Origin: Tetrapyrgos nigripes
Taxonomy: Eukaryota > Basidiomycota > Agaricomycetes > Agaricales > Campanellaceae
Length of the DNA stretch: 64,000 nucleotides
Reading direction: 5' to 3'
NCBI GenBank assembly: GCA_013368315.1
Contig: JAACJM010000173.1
Span: 62,001 to 126,000, forward strand
The position numbers were made by a program, and so were the translations under genes. A model generated the notes under the pieces. That model did not search any database. It had not been told where the DNA came from and saw nothing but the letters and a program-made list of their open reading frames with translations. Positions within the stretch are counted from its first letter, which is position 1. Every line of letters starts with the position of its first letter. Shown here in pieces: positions 11,551 to 21,952 of this stretch.

Positions 11551-11745
11551 CAGCATTTTACTTAAACTGATGTAGCATTCATCAGTGTCCAATCTCGGCA
11601 CAATTCAGCATTTTACTTAAACTGATGTAGCATTCATCAGTGTCCAATCTCAGCACAATTCAGCATTTTACTTAATCTTAAGTAGCATCCATTGGTGTTG
11701 AATCTTGGTGTAAGTCAGCATTTTACCCAGTCTTAAGTAGCATTC
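11551..11745 (+). repeat. Minisatellite array, 55-bp unit, continuation
   Basis: Units beginning AATTCAGCATTTTACTTAAA recur at about 11547, 11602 and 11657, with a more diverged fourth copy. The joined register across element A (40 bp left plus 14 bp right) is 54 bp, so this is the right half of the 730-985 array. It is cut at 11746 by the LTR of element C. Confidence 0.88.
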
Positions 11746-12636
11746 TGTCACAAAGAGGTGAGTGCTTAGATAATGATAACAAGGAGCTATGGGCTCAACT
11801 CAACTAACAGACAGCAATAAGTACTGGAACTGGTCCCAACAATGAAGAATGTATTAAATAACTAACAGACAGCAATAAGTACTGGAACTACAGTGTCCAT
11901 CAGTAAAGGTGAAAGAAGTAATGAAAAGGGAGATACACACCTGGTCCCAACAATGAAGAGGTTGAGATGGGGAACCTGTGGTAAAGAGCACACACTTGGC
12001 TCAAAGCAGTAGGCATAGACAGAACAGCAGTAGACAAATAACAATGAGAAACTAGTCCCAAGACGAAGTTAATATTGAATGAAGACAAGGAATACATGAG
12101 ATGCTCACCTAGTCCCAAGACAAAGAGGTCAAGATGGGGACTAGAGAGCTATCACTCTAAGCTTATATACACAGAACAGAAAGAAAGATAAAAACTGAGC
12201 AAAGTGAAGAAAGGAATCAGAGAACTGTCCAGAACAATCAAAGTACAGCCTATTGTCCCTGTAAGAGATGTATCATAAAAAGATGAACAAATGGTGAAAC
12301 AGGGGATGATAACTGTGCATAGATGATCAAGGAAAGATGAACAAAAGATAGGGCAAAGGATGAACAAAATGATGATCAAAAGGCAGTGACTGATGAAGAA
12401 AAGAAACTGAAAATGAACAAAAATACCCTGAAAATAATACTGTCATGACAGAACCAGGTATCAGGACAGGGTTTATATATGTAAAAGTAAAGGTGTAAAG
12501 GAAGCTGTAAAAGAAGCTGTATTGGAGAAATGAAAGGTCTGGTGTGTAGCATGTGGGACAGGAGTCATATGGTGTAAAGGTCCGAGGATATGGAGATAAG
12601 AAGAAATAAATAGTACCAAATATAGACGTCATGACA
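11746..12636 (-). repeat. 3' LTR of chromovirus C
   Basis: Read on the minus strand it begins TGTCATGACGTC and ends TTTGTGACA, with the purine tract AGAAGGGGGATAA just upstream of it (complement at 12637-12650). At about 891 bp it is long. It contains internal direct repeats: AACAGACAGCAATAAGTACT occurs twice (near 11806 and 11862) and CTRGTCCCAAGACRAAG twice (near 12053 and 12110). No partner LTR is present, so C is truncated on its 5' side. Confidence 0.8.
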
Positions 12637-12659
12637 TTATCCCCCTTCTACACTTCATT

Positions 12660-15600
12660 GTCCTTGATGAATCCTAAATCTTTGTTGCCTCTGGGTGCTT
12701 CTTGTGGAATGCTGTGATCTTGTGCTTCGTGTTTTTGAGGTTTGCAACTGGTTCCCATGAGTTGTGACTGTCGTCATACCTTTTCCACTTGACAAGGTAT
12801 TCCAGTCACCTCCATCATATCCTGCTATCCAGAAGGGTATTCACTTCATACTCAGGCTCATCCTCCCCCTCAAGGTATACTGGTTCTGGCTCCTCAGGTA
12901 AGAGCCATTCACCAAATTACCCTTGTAAGGGTAGAGTTTGTTGATGTGGAATACTGGGTGCAGATGATTAAGAGATTCAGGGAGGTCTAACCAATAGTCT
13001 AAATCTCCAACTTTTTCCACAATCTCGTATGGTCCCAACTGCCAGTCCCCCAACTTGTCACTTGAAAGTTTCAAGTCAATGTCTTCTGCACTTAGCCAAA
13101 CATAGTCCCCAATCTTGAACTGATGTCCCTTCTGTTTCCCTCTTTTGTACCCTTCCTTCATATGACACTTAGCCAGGTGTAATGCTGATCCTGCATCTCT
13201 TTGAACCTGCCTTAGGACTTCAAGATGATCTTCTACATCTGGAATGCCCATGTGCTGGCCCACCAGTATGTTGAACAGAGGAAGGTAGCCATAAGTCACC
13301 TCAAAAGGTGCCATGCCATGTGCAGAGTGTGTGCGGGAGTTCAGAACAAATTTGGCCATAGAAAGGTGCTCCACCCAATCATCCTGCCTATAGTTGGTGT
13401 AGAGACACAGATATTCTCCACTTCCTGATTGGCTTGCTCTGTCTGTCCATTCGTCTGGGGTTGGTAGCCTGAGGAAAGGCTTGACTTGATCCCAAGTCAG
13501 TCTAACAGAGAGTGCATGACTTGTGCTGCAAACTGTGGACTGGGATCTGACACAAAGTGAAGTGGGAGGCCATGAAGGCAGAAGATTTCTCAGTAGTATA
13601 GGTTGGTGACTTCAGTGGTAGTGATGTTAGAGATGCAGGGAAGGGTGTGGACTTGTTTTCCGTAGAGGTCAGTGCAGACTAGGACTGTGTCATAACCTTG
13701 TGAGGATAGTAGCTGTGTAATGAGGTCGACTCTGACTTCTTCCCAGAGTTCTAAGGGTATGTCCAAAGGTTGGATTACTGCTCATGGATGACGTTGTAAC
13801 TTCTTCCTGGTGCACTTATCCCATCCCTTGACATACTTCTCTACAAAAGAGTGAATGGTGGGCCACCAGAAGTGTGAGGTTACCAAATCAAGTGTCCAAT
13901 GTAGCCCTGGATGTCCTGCTGACAGTTCATCATGGCACTGTTCTACTATTGCCTTCCACAGCTCTTCATCTGGAGGAACATAGACTTGTCCCTTGTGGTA
14001 TACCAATCCATTATCCTCTTTACATTCAGGTAAACCATTGGCAAGTCATTGCAACCCCTCCTTCTTTAACTGCTCTAGTATTTTTAACACCTCCACTTCT
14101 CTCTCCAGTGCCTGACAAATCTGTTCTTCTAGGGGGTTGACCAGCGTAGTAGCAGCAAGCCTTACAAAGTGCTCTGGTCTGAGTACTGCAGTTTCCAAAT
14201 TGTCTTCTCAGTCTGTTATTTTTGTGGGAGGGAAGGTGAGAGAGAGCATCTGCTTGGGTATTCGCTTTGCCTGGGTGGTGGACTAGTCGAAAGTCAAAGC
14301 ATGATAGCCAAAGGGCCCATCTTGCTTGTCATTGACTAAGATCCTGTGCTGTTTGCCAGAACTCTAGATTGGAGTGGTCTGTGACGATCTCAAAGGGCTG
14401 TGGTAGCCCTTCCAGATAACTCTGCCAATCCTTCAGCACTTTAATAATAGCCAGCATCTCTTGGTCATAGATTTCATAATTACATTTGGCTGACTGCATG
14501 GATGCTGAACGGAATGCTACTGGATGCCAAAGACCATCTTCTAACATCTGCATCAGGGCTCCCCCTGTTGCAAAGCTGGAAGCATCTACTTCAACATGGG
14601 TAGGACATATGAGAATAAATGAATATGAGGACACTTGTTAAACAAGTGAGGGGACAAATACTATTGCAGCTCTAGAGATATAGACAGTGAACTACTAAAT
14701 ATTATACTGTTAGCTACTGTGGCTGTGTGAGTCCATAAATATAACATAGTGGATGTAATGTCTGATATCAGTTCAGAGTCAATGATGTAAGAGACAATGT
14801 AAGTATGGAGTATAACAGAAAGTAGGTGGTGCATGTGTATACTAATGAAGTGGAGAGAAAGATATGAGTGTTCATTGTAAGTATAGTTCAATATACAATT
14901 CGAACAGAACAGTCTGGTGACCAGAGTGTAAGAATGGGAGCAGATGTGAAGGCTGTTCAAAGGGAGTCAAAGGCTTCCTGTTGTTGAGTTCCCTGATTAA
15001 ACAAGATATCTTTATGCGTAAGGTTGTTCAGAGGTCGAGTATGAATCATTGGTAGAAATTAGCAAAGCCCAGGAATGCTCGAACGTCACAGACATTGCGG
15101 GGAACTGGCCAGTGCTGTACTGCTACCACCTTCACAGGGTCCATATGGACTTGCCCCTCTCAGATAATCAACCCAAGATATTCTATCTCTTCCCATTCAA
15201 ACTCGCATTTCTCTGGCCTCAGATACCTGGCTAGCACTTCCTGAACCACCTCTCGATGCTCTTCCAGAGTACCACTGAAGATCAGGATGTCGTCCAGATA
15301 AACTGCTACCTTTCCTGCTGCAATCAAGTCTGAGGCCCTGGAAAGTAGGTGGTGAGTTTGTTAATCCAAAGAACATGATGGTAGGTTCAAAAAGCCCTCG
15401 GTTGGTTGCAAATGCTGCCTTCCACTCATCCCCCTGTTTGATCCAGACATTGTTATACCCCCAACATACATCAAAATTGGTGAAGTACTTGGCCCTTGAA
15501 GGTGACTGACTATGTCAGCAACCAGGGGAAGAGGGTAGCAGTTCTCAATAGTGTACTCTTTTAGGCATCAGTAATCCTGGACAAACTGAAGTTTCCTGTC

Positions 15601-15980
15601 TTTCTCTCTCACAAAGAAGACTGGAGAGGACAGAGGGGATTTGGAGGGCCAGATATAACCCTTGCAGACATTCTCATCAAGGAATTGATTGAGCTCCTGC
15701 TGTTCATTGATGGAGATCAGGTAGATCTTGGTTTGTAGGGTGGCAGGTGCTCCAGGTACCAGTTCAATAGCATGATCCCAGGGTTTGTGTGCAGGGAGAC
15801 ATTCCAACTCAGCTTTGGAGAAGACCTGAGAGTAATCCCGGTATGGAGGGACTATCTCCTCAAATGACTGTTTCAGTTTCATCCAGTTTGCCTCTGCAGC
15901 CAGCTGTTGTGAGTAAGTGAACCCTGCAGCACACCAGACTTCTTCTCCAGTGTCAGCAAGGATCCCTGCTTTCTTCCAGG
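12660..15980 (-). pseudogene. Ty3/gypsy chromovirus C, pol remnant (5'-truncated)
   Basis: Minus-strand order is protease-RT linker (AAGFTYSQQLAAEAN near 15930), RT (15568-15882, HKPWDHAIELVPGAP), RNase H (14329-14600, HVEVDASSFATGG), integrase H2C2 finger (13782-14006, CHDELSAGHPG), integrase C-terminus (12841-13374, AHGMAPFEVTYGYLP; PVFHINKLYPY) and a chromodomain (about 12690-12830, LEYLVKWKRYDDSHNSWEP). Just before the chromodomain two TGA codons sit where arginines are expected. Gag and most of the protease are missing, and the central integrase has many stops. A solo LTR of family A splits the RT/RNase H junction. Clearly dead. Confidence 0.88.
14608..14906 (-). repeat. Solo LTR of the copia A family, inside C
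   Basis: On the minus strand it begins TGTTCGAATTGTATATTGAAC and ends CATTTATTCTCATA, matching both LTRs of A along its length. Flanks GGACA (14603-14607) and GAACA (14907-14911) form a 5-bp target duplication with one change. No internal region is present, so it arose by LTR-LTR recombination. The C reading frame continues on both sides. Confidence 0.9.
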
Positions 15981-16254
15981 AACACCTTGTGGCCTGGTTA
16001 GTGCAAATATGATAGACATAATGCTATCCTTACTGGTGAGCTAACTTGTAAATCCTCTTTCAAGACCAGTGCCTGGCTCAACCAAATTTTTAGTATGGCC
16101 AAATATGACCATAAGACTTTGCCAGTTTCATGTTGTACAGGTATGTTAAATGTCCAAAACCCTTTTGAAGTTTTTGATAAGTGTGTAGGCTATACTCTGA
16201 TGGGACACAAACCAGGGCAGGCTTGCAGCAAATAAGCCTAAACTCAACAGGACA

Positions 16255-16872
16255 ATGAAATATCTCTTGCTATGGGCCTTCCAGCAACTTCAGCAAGCAA
16301 AAGATGAACAAAGTTGGGAAACAGAGCTGAGGTCATTTATTTCTAGACTCCACACCATAGTACCTGAGGGTGCATTTGAGCAAGTCTTGAAATATTTTGA
16401 AGATAACTGGTTCATGGAGGAATGGTGTGGTAAGCCCTACTTCAGATCATAAAAATGTCACACACCTTGATATAAAATGAACAGATCTCTGGACAGATAT
16501 TGGCCTTTCTTACAGTCACAACTGAGATCATATCTCCACCAACAACTTTACTGAATGAGCATTCAAACTCTTTGATGAAATTTTCCTGGAGAATAGAGCT
16601 AATAAATCATGAGTCAACTTAGAAGAATGTTTTCAATGGGACTTGCCTAATTCCAGATTGGTAGAATTTATCGTCTTGTTCTGATCATTGCAAATGAATG
16701 GTTCAACTACTTTGTGCAATGGCAGCCAGAAAATCCAAGGTGGAGAGATGAAGAGCACTATCAGATGGTTCTACAAGGCCATCAACTATGGAACAGTGGG
16801 CACACAATTGTGGAAGATGAGCGAGATTCTGAGGGTAGGAGAGTCTTCAGTGTGTTGGCTGATGTGTAGATA
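16255..16872 (+). pseudogene. Decayed transposase-like gene (SWIM/MULE-type, tentative)
   Basis: Three frame segments read as one protein: an open frame at 16255-16450 ending FEDNWFMEEWCG; a segment near 16490-16610 reading LWTDIGL, then STNNFTE-stop-AFKLFDEIFLENRANKS; and a segment from about 16660 reading YRLVLIIANEWFNYFVQWQPENPR. Two TGA codons fall where HN-R-D and TE-R-AFK would read arginine. From memory this resembles transposase-like proteins with SWIM-type zinc fingers found in many copies in agaric genomes, but that match is unverified. It lies just inside the right inverted minisatellite, so it is the likely former transposase of the enclosing element. Intron positions are unresolved. 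Confidence 0.5.
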
Positions 16873-16939
16873 GAATAACAGTGAGGTCCATGTAGTATTT
16901 TCCCACAGAGTATGAACCCAATACAAGAATATACTAGTC

Positions 16940-17330
16940 TGTAGTACTCTACATCCACGCTGATGGAGGACCACCCAAGCACAGTGATATTTACTGCATT
17001 CCGCACTCAAAAAGGAGGTTGAATTCCAGTTCTTAGGTCCCCACATGCATTAACGCAGATAGAGGACCAACCAAGCCCAGTGGTAGGCCTATATTGGCAA
17101 TGGGTGTAAGTGTAAGTTATCAACACAATGGGAATTTTCCCACATTTTTACCGCATTCTACACTCAAAAAGAAGGTAGAATCCCAGTTCTTAAGTCCCCA
17201 TGAGCATCAGTGCAGATAGAGGACCAACCGAGGCCATTGGTAGGCCTATAGCGGCACTAGGTGTAGGTGTAAGTTATCGAAACAATGGGAATATTTCCAC
17301 CATTTTACCGCATTCTACACTCAAAAAGTA
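16940..17330 (+). repeat. Tandem repeat, unit about 157 bp
   Basis: The string ACTCAAAAAG recurs at 17004, 17162 and 17319 (spacing 158 and 157). Two nearly full copies share GATAGAGGACCAACC and GTAGGCCTATA. A weaker partial copy lies upstream of 17000. Confidence 0.85.
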
Positions 17331-17429
17331 ATTCAAATTGCTGAATTCTTTCAATGTACATGTCTAGTTCTTGTCAAATCTAGCTATGCTACAATCCATA
17401 CCCAATCATTTTGAAAGATGGCTTGATTT

Positions 17430-17810
17430 TGCCTCCTATGGACAAAATGCTGAATCATTCAACAATAGAATTTATGGAATGCTGGATCAGAATAGCTCCT
17501 ACATGTCTAAAATGTCGACTCAGTGGGACAGTATAATTTATGAAATGCTGAATTAGACTTGTCCCTAAATGTCCGAAATGCTGAATCAGCGAAAAGTAAA
17601 ATCTATAGAATGCTGAATTAGACAAGAGTCAGGATGGTCAAAATGCTGAATCAGTGAAAAGTAAATTTTACAGAATGCTGAATTAGCTAAAGGTGTAATA
17701 TATTGAATGCTAACTTGGTGCTATTCTGAGTAGGTCAAAAATGCTACATTACACCTTGTGGTCTCATTATCTGGATGCTGACTTGGCGGTTGCCAGAACT
17801 TCAAATTCAA
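17430..17810 (-). repeat. Minisatellite array in inverted orientation
   Basis: AATGCTGAATTAG and AATGCTGAATCAG alternate at spacings of about 31-35 bp, giving a dimeric unit near 64 bp. On the minus strand this reads ATTCAGCATTT, the same box as in the 55-bp array at 730-985 and 11551-11745. Copies grow more diverged toward 17800. Confidence 0.82.
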
Positions 17811-17913
17811 AATGCTGGATATGTAGTTTCCGAATGGCAAAAACATATCCTGCGACTCGGTTGGACAAGGTTGGACACTCCCTCTCCTCCCTTCTGTCTG
17901 AGTCGGGATTGCA

Positions 17914-18014
17914 CCAGACGTTATAGGGCGAGGACCTTTTGTTTGTTTCATTATTTGTTCACCATTTACTCTTTATTTGTTCCTCAATTTTTCCTCTCGC
18001 CCTATAACGTCTGG
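17914..18014. repeat. Perfect 18-bp inverted repeat, about 100 bp span
   Basis: CCAGACGTTATAGGGCGA at 17914-17931 is exactly complementary to 17997-18014. The 65-bp centre is T-rich. It could be a very small MITE or a cruciform-forming element. No clear target duplication was seen. Confidence 0.75.
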
Positions 18015-18138
18015 CAAACATCTGGGTATGAGACTAGAAAACGACGAAGTTCTTTTTTCTTTTTATTTTGTGAACACTTGATCGGAGCGACAAGTGTCAC
18101 TAATTTTGCAAATTGCTGTAATGCTAGTCTCTCACAGC

Positions 18139-18172
18139 CAGACCCTAACGAACCTAACGAAGTTAGGGTCTG
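18139..18172. repeat. Short hairpin with telomere-like CCCTAAC/GTTAGGG arms
   Basis: CAGACCCTAAC at 18139-18149 pairs perfectly with GTTAGGGTCTG at 18162-18172 over a 12-nt loop that itself contains CCTAAC. Confidence 0.6.
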
Positions 18173-18190
18173 TCAATAACCTGAAGGGCC

Positions 18191-18612
18191 GTGGGTTGTG
18201 TGAAATTGCTTACCTAAATATAGTCACGTGTGACGGCAAAACCTTCAGTTTCTCGCGTTTCTGAAGCGGAATATCCTTGAATTTTGCCTTAGACGTATCC
18301 TGAACCCAACCAGTTTATTATATTGACATTAGATGTAGTAAAATTGGGCAAACATGGTGAAAGTAACTGCTGTTTGTTGGGCTTCTGAGTGTGGCTGTGC
18401 ACTGCAAGACGCGGCTGCCTCAACCTTCCCTTGTCGAAAGCCAGTGCTCAACAGCTTCATATCCCAGTATAAATTTGATTTTCCACTAGAAAATGGTGTG
18501 CTTAAGCAGCTTAAGCATTTTACATGTGTAAGAACAGCTGAGGTACAGACCAAAGAGGATTCCGTTGAATTCAAACCCCGCTAATGTTACGTAATCTCGT
18601 CACACAACCCAC
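18191..18612. repeat. 13-bp inverted repeat pair, possible MITE
   Basis: GTGGGTTGTGTGA at 18191-18203 is complementary to 18600-18612. The 422-bp span contains a 76-codon ATG frame without a recognisable domain. No target duplication is evident, so a transposon origin is only a possibility. Confidence 0.35.
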
Positions 18613-20371
18613 AGTGGTCGCACTTACTCTCAGACTACTGTAATGCTACTTCCCTTGTTACGCAGAGCATTGTTCAATCATCATCATGATTCTTAGTGTT
18701 GAGTGTTGCTGTCTTCAAGAACAAGTTGATCAGGATTCGGCCCTGATTATAGAGTTAACCCTGTCCTCCATTTTCCATCAGAAACCTTGGCCATCTCCTC
18801 CATCTCAATTCCCATGTTCTTCAATTGAAGTCAGCGCTCATTGGACAGCAATACACACCAGAACTTACGCGGTACTTATCTGCTGCTACTCTTCAATTTT
18901 AGCGAGAGAAGTGATTTGGCAGTAACCCTGCAGATTTAATATGTCAGCTATTACATGGCCAACGCAGTAACAATTGTCCTGGATGGACTTGAGAATCTTT
19001 GGGTGAAGCTGTCTCACTGTAATCGGGGCACACTCGTCAATCAGTCATCTTCAACACCAAAGAAAAAGGCTTCCATCAACAAAAGGGGGAGGATGGGACT
19101 GTCAGTCAGGAGGACCACTGGGAAGAGCTCGGAGTATTCGAGAGTCGACTCGAGTAATACTGTGATAGTGAAGAGAAAGGTCACAGGTCTCAGTAATCGT
19201 CGTCCAGTGCCCCCCGAACGCAGTGTACAGGAAGTCAGGGAAATACCATCAGAGGAGCACCGTACAAAGATAATGTACCAAATATAATTCTTTGTAAGGT
19301 TGTAAAATTCTTGAAAAAATCAGTCATTACCTCGAAATACACAATCTGGATAATTATGCTACTGCATTTAATCGGCTAGTTGGACACCAATCTGTAATCG
19401 GGTCCTGGCGCACTCAAACATATGGCTTTTTCCTTCCCCCTGGTACCGTCGTGAAGCTGCTTTTGATAGCTTTCTACTGGTGTAATTTTTGTGTCTGTAC
19501 ATAGACTAGGTATAGAGATATGAATATTTTACCGTGGACAGCTCACTGTCTATATTCGCACCGCAGTTGGACACTTGATGTCCGAGATGGCCTCCAGAGC
19601 TATCTGGCTCAAGAAAAGGAGCCACAGGCTTCAAAACACCTCTATCAAGCTGACAATAAAGGTAGAAGAGCCTAAAATACACATAGGTGCTGGCCCTCAC
19701 ACACAAGCTGGGCAGCCGGGTTGAGGTCCGCTTTTTGAGCACTTTCCATACAAATCAGGATTATACTTCACAGAGACGGTCCACAGAAGTGGTTTTTTTA
19801 CATAGTTGGACAGCAAGCATGTTTAGCTTCACAACAAGACCAAATCGCCAGGAAAAACGCAAAAACAAAGGAGGTAGATGTTTTGTCCAACTTCCCTGCG
19901 TGTCCAACTAGCTGATCACGTGCAGTAATTCTTGGGTCCCCGAGAAACATTCAAGAGAGAAGTGAATTTTTTTGCCCTACGGCTTATATCCCTGATTCCG
20001 ATGTCTTCTGGCAGGTACTCGGAAAATACAAGGCGGGAGATTTTTGGAATATTTTTTTGGGAAGGTCAATTGCAGCGGGTACTCGCAATACTCGAGGACC
20101 TCTAGTATACTCTAGTTTCACATTTTGAGCTGGTTCCTTAACATTACGCAGCACGGTCGAAACCGAAAGATCAGAACCATTGTTATTTCATTTCTTTACG
20201 AGCAGATTACAAACAGTAGAAGCAAAGCAGATTATAAGCTGTACTTGAGAGAGCGAAAGAACGCGACCGTAAACAGAAAAGCGGTACAGACAAGAGTCCC
20301 AATTGAGAAGAAAAGACCGACGACATCATACCCTTCCCGCAGTCTGAATCGTATTCCATCATGATACATGA

Positions 20372-21103
20372 TCACTGCATCTTCTCCGACATCTTCTCCA
20401 CACCTTCATCGAACTCAATCAACTTCTCCTCCAATCCATGGTTGAAAGTCGTAACCTGAGTCATCTGCTCCTCAGCACCCGTCCCAATCATCAACTCCTC
20501 GTTGCCTTCCAGACGAATTTGACCCCTGCGAGCACGGTAGACCTTGATCGCAGCAGCGACAAGGACGAAGATGAAGAGGAAGGGAATTTCGATAGCGAAG
20601 GCAACAGCCATTAGGGAGGCGTTGCGAAGGATTCGGGTGGTAGCGCTCTCGAGGAAAGAAGTCTCCTCAGAACGATTGAAGACAGCGTCGTTGACGATTA
20701 AACCGACGCAAGCCAACAAGCTAACAATCCAGTCGATGGTGATAGCGCGCTTGGACCTCTTTGGAAGCTCGTCGGATTCTTTAAGAGCTTGGAGACGAGT
20801 GCGTCTCGCTTCGCGGTGTTCCTCGACTTTGGCTTTAAATGCTGGGCGGAAGTGCATAGCGATCAGGATAATGGTACGGAAGAAGAGGATGATGGTGATG
20901 GCGGAGACGACAAAAAGGATGAATCCTATGCCGTATAGACCTTCCCAGCGAACGATGCTGTTGGCCTGTGCCTTGAAGGATTCTTTGAGAGAATCGGAGA
21001 CCGGGAGGTCGGTAAAGGGATAGTTATACTGGAGAAGGGCACCATAGGCAACTATGAAGAGATAAAGTATGCGGACGAATCCTATTTGCTTCAATAGGCT
21101 CAT
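20372..21103 (-). CDS. Four-TM membrane protein of unknown function
   Basis: Single-exon gene of 243 residues if translation starts at ATG 21103 (MSLLKQIGF); an in-frame upstream ATG at 21226 would add 41 polar residues. The downstream start is preferred because it puts the first hydrophobic helix next to the N-terminus. Predicted membrane segments (21103 numbering) are about 7-23, 55-80, 126-142 and 167-192. A basic, arginine-rich cytoplasmic loop (REARRTRLQALKESDELPKRSKRA) follows TM2, shown here only as a short region near residues 95-118, and the C-terminus is acidic and probably helical. No family was recognised. Codon and CpG content resemble a normal host gene and no damage was seen. 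It is convergent with nothing; the next gene (21953-22750) is on the same strand about 850 bp upstream. Confidence 0.75.
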   Translation of the reverse strand: MSLLKQIGFVRILYLFIVAYGALLQYNYPFTDLPVSDSLKESFKAQANSIVRWEGLYGIGFILFVVSAITIILFFRTIILIAMHFRPAFKAKVEEHREARRTRLQALKESDELPKRSKRAITIDWIVSLLACVGLIVNDAVFNRSEETSFLESATTRILRNASLMAVAFAIEIPFLFIFVLVAAAIKVYRARRGQIRLEGNEELMIGTGAEEQMTQVTTFNHGLEEKLIEFDEGVEKMSEKMQ

Positions 21104-21952
21104 AGTGAAGGTGGTGGTAAGAGACAAGAAGTGTTGATGACTATCACCACTGGTGACGCGTGTAACAAGGCATTTCGGCTCCGCAGCCCGGAATTTAAAC
21201 TCCGCCTCTACTTCTGGCACCGCCACCTCCTATAAGCTCCCTCTCTGCCGTCCGCCCTCTGAAGAGTCGATTACTAGTGCTTCAAAGGACGGGCAGATAG
21301 CATGTAATAGCCTTGTTATCATTATCCTATCTTAGAGTATCTGCTGCTGCAGTTGGTAAGGTCCAGTTTGCATAGCGAGGAACAGTGCGAATAGGATATA
21401 GTACGCAGGTCAATGCAGATTTCGAGGTGGCTCGTCCGATAAGTATAGGGAATTAACGCAGGACTCGATTACACGGCATTCGCAAACCGTCCTTGGAAAT
21501 CGGATGTACAACGCGATCCGAACGCGGTGTCCTGCTCATTCAAGTTGGCGGTGAATGGACGACTTGGCGCTCCTTGGTTCACCGGACGCGCGTTCGGATA
21601 CACGGATGTCCATAGCCTATTCTGTACTAGATACTGAGATAGAGACCCATAGTAGCCGGAGGATAGTCACCGAGCGTTATAGACGACTCTCGAGTAAAAG
21701 ATACTGTCGTCCATGAGAAAATCATGCATGTAAGCGTACAGGAAAACTGAAAAAGTTGATCACAAGTAGACAAAGTGGCAACAAAGTGGTATACTACTAT
21801 ACAATCCATAAATCCATCTGGCATGTCCGAAATCTTATCCAGAACTTGGAGACGCTCGCCCTGATATCAGCTTCTCAATCATCTCTTTCAAAACCGGATA
21901 TTCCTTCATCACCTCATCCAGATGTGAAAAGTCTCCTTCAAAGTCGTGGTTA
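21104..21952. other. Intergenic region between two minus-strand genes
   Basis: Contains the presumed promoter of the four-TM gene and the 3' flank of the gene at 21953-22750. No gene or repeat was recognised. Confidence 0.5.

Larger units (their letters stand above)
652..17848. mobile_element. Putative large DNA transposon with inverted subterminal minisatellites, hollowed out by nested retroelements
   Basis: The motif ATATGTTTTTGCCATT at 652 recurs in reverse complement at the other end (to 17848), with further matching bases (GGAAA.TAG) inside it. Just inside each copy lies an AGCATT-type minisatellite in opposite orientation: 730-985 continuing at 11551-11745, and 17430-17810. A decayed transposase-like gene lies near the right end (16255-16870). 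Removing elements A (with B inside) and C would leave a much shorter element. Inverted subterminal repeats are typical of several large fungal DNA transposons. No clear target-site duplication was found, so the exact ends and the superfamily are inference. An alternative is two independent copies of a minisatellite-bearing repeat in opposite orientation. Confidence 0.4.
17849..20371. other. Spacer with small inverted repeats and no secure gene
   Basis: The left part holds three palindromic structures annotated separately. Short ATG frames at 18354-18584 and 18955-19287 show no recognisable domain and are not called. The sequence is unique-looking and keeps CpG dinucleotides, unlike the repeat nest to its left. 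Confidence 0.5.

Noticed and set aside
18139..18172. Interstitial telomere repeat
   Set aside because: Only isolated CCCTAAC/GTTAGGG words in a hairpin; no tandem TTAGGG run.
20544..21023. 159-codon plus-strand frame
   Set aside because: Antisense shadow of the four-TM gene, which has coherent hydrophobic segments on the minus strand.
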